Origin: Chthonomonas sp. UBA2387
GTDB lineage: Bacteria; Armatimonadota; Fimbriimonadia; Fimbriimonadales; Fimbriimonadaceae
Length of the DNA: 7,247 nucleotides
Direction: 5' to 3'
NCBI GenBank assembly: GCA_002343445.1
Contig: DDSP01000014.1
Span: forward strand, 1 to 7,247
Shown: piece by piece, positions 1-5,100 of the stretch
Layout: each line of letters begins with the position of its first letter
Numbering within the stretch: position 1 is the stretch's first letter
Program-made: the position numbers and the translations under genes
Notes under the pieces: model-generated
What the model was told of the DNA's origin: nothing
The model's input: only the letters and a program-made list of their open reading frames with translations
Databases searched by the model: none

Positions 1-48
1 GCTTATTCCACCCCGGTGGCTGTCCAAACAACCGGAACCACCGCAGAT
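1..48. other. Possible insertion or rearrangement junction inside hsdM
   Basis: From base 48 to the left edge the hsdM frame stays open but its product (CGGSGCLDSHRGGIS) no longer looks like an HsdM C-terminus. It contributes two of the three cysteines in the 636 visible residues. A minus-1 type shift gives HLRWFRLFGQPPGWNK, where only the LRW resembles the IRW I recall at this point in homologues, so a simple one-base error does not restore a convincing tail. Bases 8-19 form a short inverted repeat (CCACC, two-base gap, GGTGG). A transposon end is possible, but I cannot name an element from this little sequence. A contig-edge artefact is equally possible. Confidence 0.35.
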
Positions 49-1908
49 GGGCTTGGCGATCTCGCGCGCCAGGAACGCCGGGATGTACTCCTCCGGCTTG
101 CCGTCGGCATCGAAGGGAATGTACTCGTCGTCCTGCACATAGTGCCGGTGCGTCCATTCGACGGCGAGGGTCTCGTCCGCGCCGGCCAGGGTTTCCTTGA
201 ACTTTCTGGCGGCATTGTCGTTGGCTGTGATGGTGAACTCGACGGTCTTCTCCTCGCCCTTCGCCTTTACTCGCAAGCGAAAGCTCAGGTCGCTCTCGTG
301 GAAGTCCTGTTCCTTCTTCACGTTGGCGGCGGTGAACGCCTTCACGTAAGGCTCGGTGACGATGGCGGGTTGGTCGTGCTCGTCGGTCTGCCAGAAGACG
401 ACGCTGACCTTGTGGTAGGCGAAGTCCTCGCGCGGGAAGATCTTGATCTGCTCATCGGCGTAGCCCGCGGCCCAGCCGTCGCGGTAGCGCTCCTCGATCC
501 AGGAGCGATGGGCGTCCGTGATGCGGTGGCGTTTGTTGCCGAACGACTTCGGCTCCTTCTCGAACTGCTGGCGGGCGTCGATAAGCATCACGCGGCCCTG
601 GTGGTCGGCGGGCTTGTCGTTGCGCAGCAGCCAGACGTAGGTGAAGATGCCGGTGTTGTAGAAAAGCTGGTCGGGCAGCATGACAATCGCGTCGAGCCAG
701 TCGTTCTCCAGAATCCAGCGGCGGATGTTGCTCTCACCCTGCCCGGCGTCCCCGGTGAAGAGGGCGCTTCCGTTGTGAACCTCGGCGATACGGCTGCCGA
801 GCGGTGTGTTCTGCTTCATCTTGGCAAGCTTGTTCACGAGGAACATGAGCTGGCCGTCGCTGCTGCGGGTGATGAGTGACATGTCCTCGCCTTTGTGCGA
901 GATGGCGAAGCGCGGGTCGCGCATGTCGCCCTTGCCGCCCATCTTGTCGAGGTCGTTCTTCCAGCTCTTGCCGTAGGGCGGGTTGGAGAGCATGAAGTCA
1001 AACTCCCGCGCCGGAAATCCATCGGCGGAAAGGGTTGAGCCGTAAGTGAAGTTCTCGGCCTCCTCGCCCTCACCCTTTAGAAGCAAGTCAGCCTTGGTGA
1101 TGGCGTAGGTCTCGGGTTGGACTTCCTGACCGAAGAGGTGAACGGAGACTTGCTTGCCGTGCTCCTTGGCGAGGTCTCGGAGCCGATCTTCAGCTACGGT
1201 GAGCATGCCCCCGGTTCCACAGGCGGCATCATAGACAGTGTAGGTTCCGTCGCGGATGTCATCGGCAATGGGTCGGAAGATAAGCTCGGCCATCAGGTTG
1301 ACCACGTCTCGCGGGGTGAAGTGCTCTCCGGCTTCCTCGTTATTCTCTTCGTTGAAGCGTCGGATCAGCTCCTCGAAGATGGTGCCCATGGCGTGGTTAT
1401 CAAGCGCGGGCAGGCGTTCTTTGCCGTCGTTGTCTAGGATGGGCTGGGGCGCGAGATTGACCCGGGGATCGAGGAATTTCTCGATGAGCGCCCCGAGGAT
1501 ATCGGCATCCACGAGGGTCTGGATTTGGTTGCGGAACTTGAACTTCTCCAGGATTTCCTGGACGTTGGCTGAGAATCCGTCCAGATAGGCTTCGAAGTCG
1601 GATTTGAGCTGACTGACCTTGGTTCTGGACCGCAGGTCGCGGAGGGTGTAAGGGGAAACGTTGTAAAAGGCTTGGCCGGCTGCCTGCCGGAGCGCAGCAG
1701 CTTGGTTTGCCACTCCTGCTCGATCGAGGTTGGCCTTCATGCTCAAGACCTCCTCCTTGGTCGGCTCAAGCACGGCATCGAGCCGCCGAATGACGAGCAT
1801 GGGAAGGATGACATCCCGATACTTTCCTCTGACGTAGACGTCACGGAGAACATCGTCCGCTATCCCCCAGATGAAGTTCGTTATCCAGCTTAAGTTACTC
1901 GATTGCAT
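1..1908 (-). CDS. hsdM: Type I restriction-modification system DNA methyltransferase subunit HsdM (3' end missing or disrupted)
   Basis: The product is the adenine-N6 methyltransferase subunit of a type I restriction-modification enzyme. In this family two M subunits bind one specificity subunit (HsdS) and methylate the target; HsdR adds cleavage. The ATG at 1908 is chosen because the product begins as family members do (NFIWGIADDV, then VILPMLVIRRLDAVLEPTKEEV at residues 33-54) and has a plausible ribosome-binding site. Residues 1 to ~150 are the helical HsdM N-terminal domain. The catalytic domain follows: HFTPRDVVNLM (196-206), the SAM-binding motif DAACGTGGML (227-236), the NPPY catalytic motif (309-312) and the conserved GDAGQGESNIRRWI (386-399). 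The frame stays open for 636 codons to the window edge, so no stop is seen. Up to residue 621 (AREIAKPI) it reads as a normal homologue. The following CGGSGCLDSHRGGIS does not resemble the expected C-terminus. hsdS and hsdR are not in the window. Identity is near certain; intactness is doubtful. Confidence 0.95.
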   Translation of the reverse strand, partial: MQSSNLSWITNFIWGIADDVLRDVYVRGKYRDVILPMLVIRRLDAVLEPTKEEVLSMKANLDRAGVANQAAALRQAAGQAFYNVSPYTLRDLRSRTKVSQLKSDFEAYLDGFSANVQEILEKFKFRNQIQTLVDADILGALIEKFLDPRVNLAPQPILDNDGKERLPALDNHAMGTIFEELIRRFNEENNEEAGEHFTPRDVVNLMAELIFRPIADDIRDGTYTVYDAACGTGGMLTVAEDRLRDLAKEHGKQVSVHLFGQEVQPETYAITKADLLLKGEGEEAENFTYGSTLSADGFPAREFDFMLSNPPYGKSWKNDLDKMGGKGDMRDPRFAISHKGEDMSLITRSSDGQLMFLVNKLAKMKQNTPLGSRIAEVHNGSALFTGDAGQGESNIRRWILENDWLDAIVMLPDQLFYNTGIFTYVWLLRNDKPADHQGRVMLIDARQQFEKEPKSFGNKRHRITDAHRSWIEERYRDGWAAGYADEQIKIFPREDFAYHKVSVVFWQTDEHDQPAIVTEPYVKAFTAANVKKEQDFHESDLSFRLRVKAKGEEKTVEFTITANDNAARKFKETLAGADETLAVEWTHRHYVQDDEYIPFDADGKPEEYIPAFLAREIAKPICGGSGCLDSHRGGIS

Positions 1909-1916
1909 TGCACGCT

Positions 1917-1921
1917 TCCCT
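1917..1921 (-). promoter_or_regulatory. Ribosome-binding site of hsdM
   Basis: On the minus strand AGGGA lies 8 bases before the ATG at 1908, a normal Shine-Dalgarno distance. No other in-frame start just upstream has an equally good site, and the encoded N-terminus matches the family from this ATG onward. Together these support the chosen start. Confidence 0.55.
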
Positions 1922-2101
1922 GGAGTGTCCGGCCTCCGAGTCCCTCTGAACTGGTCGCCAAAAGTTTCCACTTTCTTTGGAGGATATCACGACCTTGAGG
2001 GGACCACGCGACGTGTGGGTTCCGAACCAAAACCCTTGGGGGTCTCTTGGGCTGGTTCCAGACGATAGAGAGTGGGGAGGTGTGTGCTGATACCCACAAT
2101 G

Positions 2102-2144
2102 ATCCATCCCGCCTCGCCACTCTTCGTAGCGAGACGGGATGGAT
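2102..2144 (-). terminator. Hairpin after the large RHS gene, probable transcript end
   Basis: The arms 2102-2117 and 2129-2144 pair over 16 positions around an 11-base loop. The single non-Watson-Crick position is a U-G wobble in a minus-strand transcript but a C-A mismatch in a plus-strand transcript. The structure is therefore better formed in RNA of the large gene, whose stop codon (2158-2160) ends 14 bases before it. No run of U follows on either strand, so this is not a textbook intrinsic terminator. It may instead be a 3'-end stabilising hairpin or a Rho-associated structure. It argues against simple co-transcription with hsdM. Confidence 0.6.
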
Positions 2145-2157
2145 GGGGGATCGTGGC

Positions 2158-5100
2158 TCAGAACCGGAGTCGCGACTCTGGTAGCGACTTCACCTCTTCT
2201 CGGCGGCCGACCCGGTCCGTAGCGATAGAGTAGAACTCGTACGTCTTACCTCGCTGGCCGGTGAACACCGCCCGAGTCGTGGATACGCCTTTTTGCCACC
2301 GCTCCCAGAGCCCGCCGACTTCTCGAACGTACACGTCGTAGGTCGCGACACCAGAACCGGGGCCGTCACTTCCGGACCATTCGATCACGGCGCGCGTCGG
2401 CGAAATGCGAATACCGGTATGGGGCCGAACCCGGCTCACCGGGGGCCTCATATCTAGGCGGTTCGACCAGATGTTGGTGTCGATCGGCGCGTTCGTGTCG
2501 AAGACGATGCGGGCTTGATTGTTGATCGTGACCCCCTCTGCGTTTGCAGACCGTGGCTTGATGACAAACCGCACGTAGCCCTCGCCTTCCCTGGCCGCGT
2601 TGTTCGGTGGCAGCAGGCCGCGGTCCACCTCGGGTGGCAGGTCGTTCGTCAGCGGGTCAAGGGAGCGCAACTCCCAGCGGAGGGTCCGCGTGCCGATGTT
2701 GAACGTCGCCCGCACCTCCGCCACGAGGCCTGTATCCTTGAACGGCGCCCGGAAGATGCCTTCCTGGAACCCGGTCAGGTTGGTGTAGGTTTCTCCACTG
2801 ATGTTGACTTCGCGAAGTTCGAGCGTCGCAAGGTCGAGCTTCGAGTCGAGAACGTCCGTAATGAACACCTCTTGGGCGTGGGCTCTCGCGGTCGGTAGGT
2901 TTTCGAAGTAGACCGTGTAGACGAACTCCTCGTCTGGCTTCACCCACCGCTCAGGTCCGGCCCCGACCGCCCCCGCCTTCTCGTTCGGGTCCCAGGAGTT
3001 GAGGAACTCCATGTCGTGGTCGTCGAGCGGCCCGCCGTTGCCCGGATCACCGCCGTCGGGATCTTGTTGCTCGCGCAAGTAGTCCAACAGCTGTTGGAGA
3101 CGATGCTCTTCAACATACTGTCGGAATCGCTGGGCCCAGTCCTGGCAATTCCAACCGACAAACGAATACGCATCGAAGCTCAGTGCCCACATTGATTGCG
3201 ACATGGGAGCGAGCCTCCTTACGGCATAGAGCGTTTCCTCAGCAGTGTAAGGGCCACCCGTCACTGACAAGATGTTCATTTGATCAGGTGGTTTGAGGAA
3301 GAGCCCATTGTTGCCAAACCCTATGTTCGCGCCTATTGACCCGTCTGGTCCGAAGCACACGACATGCTCATGAGCAAGTTGTGTGTTAGCTCGGTCATCT
3401 ACAGTGCCTGGCTGTGGGATGTAGCCTCCCGGAGTTAGCCACATTTCTGTCGTTACCGTAGCGCAAACCGGTGTCGTCCCCGTCGGATCCACGTACGCCA
3501 ACGGGCTGTTCGCCGCGTAGCGGTACAGGTTCAACGAGTCGCTGTTCAGACGGATCGGGTCAAGCTGCTGGAACCGGCCCAAGAGCGGGTCGTAGACCCG
3601 GCTACCCATGAGGACGCCGCCGCCTGGCAGCGTCCGTTGCCCCAGCCGCCCGCAGAACAAGAACTCCGAATCGAGCTGCCCCTGCGTCTGCAAGACCTGG
3701 CCGAACGGGTCATACGAGGCTTGCCCCACCAAGCTGCCGTTGGCCGACGTCACCAGCCGGGTATGCCCCGTCATGTCGTAGCCGAAGAACTGGGCCTGGT
3801 CGGAGGTCTGCTGACCCAAGAGGCCGTTGGCATACCAATACCTTCGCAACAGCTGGTTGTCCGACCCGAACTCGGCGATCGGCCGATTGCCGTCTAGGAG
3901 GAACCGCCGGGTCACACCATTCTCAGTCATCCCGGTTAGGTTCCCCAGTGCGTCGTACTCGAAAGTTGCGATCCCGGATGAGGTCTGGCGGCGCACGAGC
4001 CGCCCGAGCGCGTCGTACTCATTCACCACCGGCTGGTGATCCGCGGTGAAGGTTCCAGTCAGATTCCCGTCGAGGTCGTAGCCCAATTGGCGCCCGCCGA
4101 CGCTGAAGTATCGGTTCTGGTTGTCGGTACCGTATTCCGTCGCAACGCCGTTGACCCTAACCCGGATACGATTCCCTTCCGCATCGTAGTCAATGTCCAC
4201 GACGTCCCCGTTCGGCCGAATGAACTTGACGAGTTGGTGCTCGGCATCGTAGGTGTAGCGCCAGAGTCCTTCAGGGGTCTGAGCCGTCAGCGGGAGCCCC
4301 GCCTCGTCATGCGTGTACACATACTCCGCTTGGAGCGTGGCACCGGCGAGGTGCCGGATCCGCGTCACGAAACCGGCCGGGTTGTACTGATATTCGGTGC
4401 GAGTATCGTTGCTTCGCACCTCCTGCAAAACTCGGCCCGCCGCGTCGTACGTGTACTCCACGAGCAACTGCCCCACGCCATCACCAGTCCGCACTTGTTT
4501 AAGCGAGCCGGTGGCGTCGTATGTGTACTGGAGCACCTGCCCATCGCTGGACTCCATGCGCGTTCGCTTGCCTGCATCGTCATATTCATAACGAACCCAT
4601 CGTCCGCCCTGATAGTCCACCCGAGTGAGGAAGTCTCGATTGTCGTACGTGTTCTGAATCCAACCCGTCCGAGTGCAGTCCGCGCGCACCAAGCGTTGCC
4701 GCGTGTCGTAACTGAACACGATCGTCCGGTCGCCAGGAATCGTCACGTTTGTGATCTGTCCCGCCGTGTTGTAGGCGTATCGCACGTTTTGGGCGCGGCG
4801 GTTGATTCGCTCGGTCACTTGGCCTAGGCTGTCGTAGCTGAACTGCTCGTAGGATCCGTCGGGATAGACAAACTGAGTCGGTAACCCTTGCGTGCTCAGG
4901 ACCTGGCGGTGGGTGTTTTTGCGGCCATCCCGCGCCCACTGGAGGGTGTTGAAGTTCTCGCTGAAGGCGGCCCCTCGAGCAACCCCGCGACGGTCGCGGC
5001 TTTCGAGCAGGTTTCCTCTGGCGTCGTAAGTTCCAGACCAATTTCCGCGCGCTGTAACCAAGCCCGTAAGGTCGCCCAAGGCGTTGTACGACATCCGCGA

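Larger units (their letters stand above)
1909..2157. other. Intergenic spacer between the RHS/WD40 gene and hsdM
   Basis: These 249 bases contain no convincing gene. The two short minus-strand frames that cross the spacer run into the start of hsdM in other frames and look like chance. The right part carries the hairpin downstream of the large gene. The left part should hold the hsdM promoter, but I find no clear -35/-10 pair. Two small symmetric sites could be operators. One is GGTTC-C-GAACC at 2018-2028. The other is an AAAGT-TTCC-ACTTT stem-loop at 1961-1974, flanked by CCA and TGG arms (1958-1980), roughly 50 to 70 bases upstream of the ATG. Neither is strong enough to call a binding site. 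Confidence 0.5.

Noticed and set aside
16..879. A 287-codon open frame on the plus strand
   Set aside because: It lies antisense to the well-supported hsdM reading frame, and its product is a low-complexity Val/Leu/Ala-rich string with no family features. Long antisense frames are common opposite GC-rich genes.
2018..2028. The GGTTC-C-GAACC palindrome as a definite operator
   Set aside because: A single 11-base symmetric site with no recognisable promoter or regulator nearby could arise by chance. It is mentioned only in the spacer entry.
1890..2120. A 76-codon minus-strand frame across the spacer, overlapping the hsdM start, as a possible small leader or regulator gene
   Set aside because: Its ATG falls within the hairpin loop, it has no clear ribosome-binding site and no recognisable motif, and a second overlapping frame looks equally good. 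It is most likely chance.
4036..4827. A 263-codon open frame on the plus strand
   Set aside because: It is antisense to the YD-repeat region. Its regularity simply mirrors the repeated YD codons on the other strand, and it has no recognisable domain.
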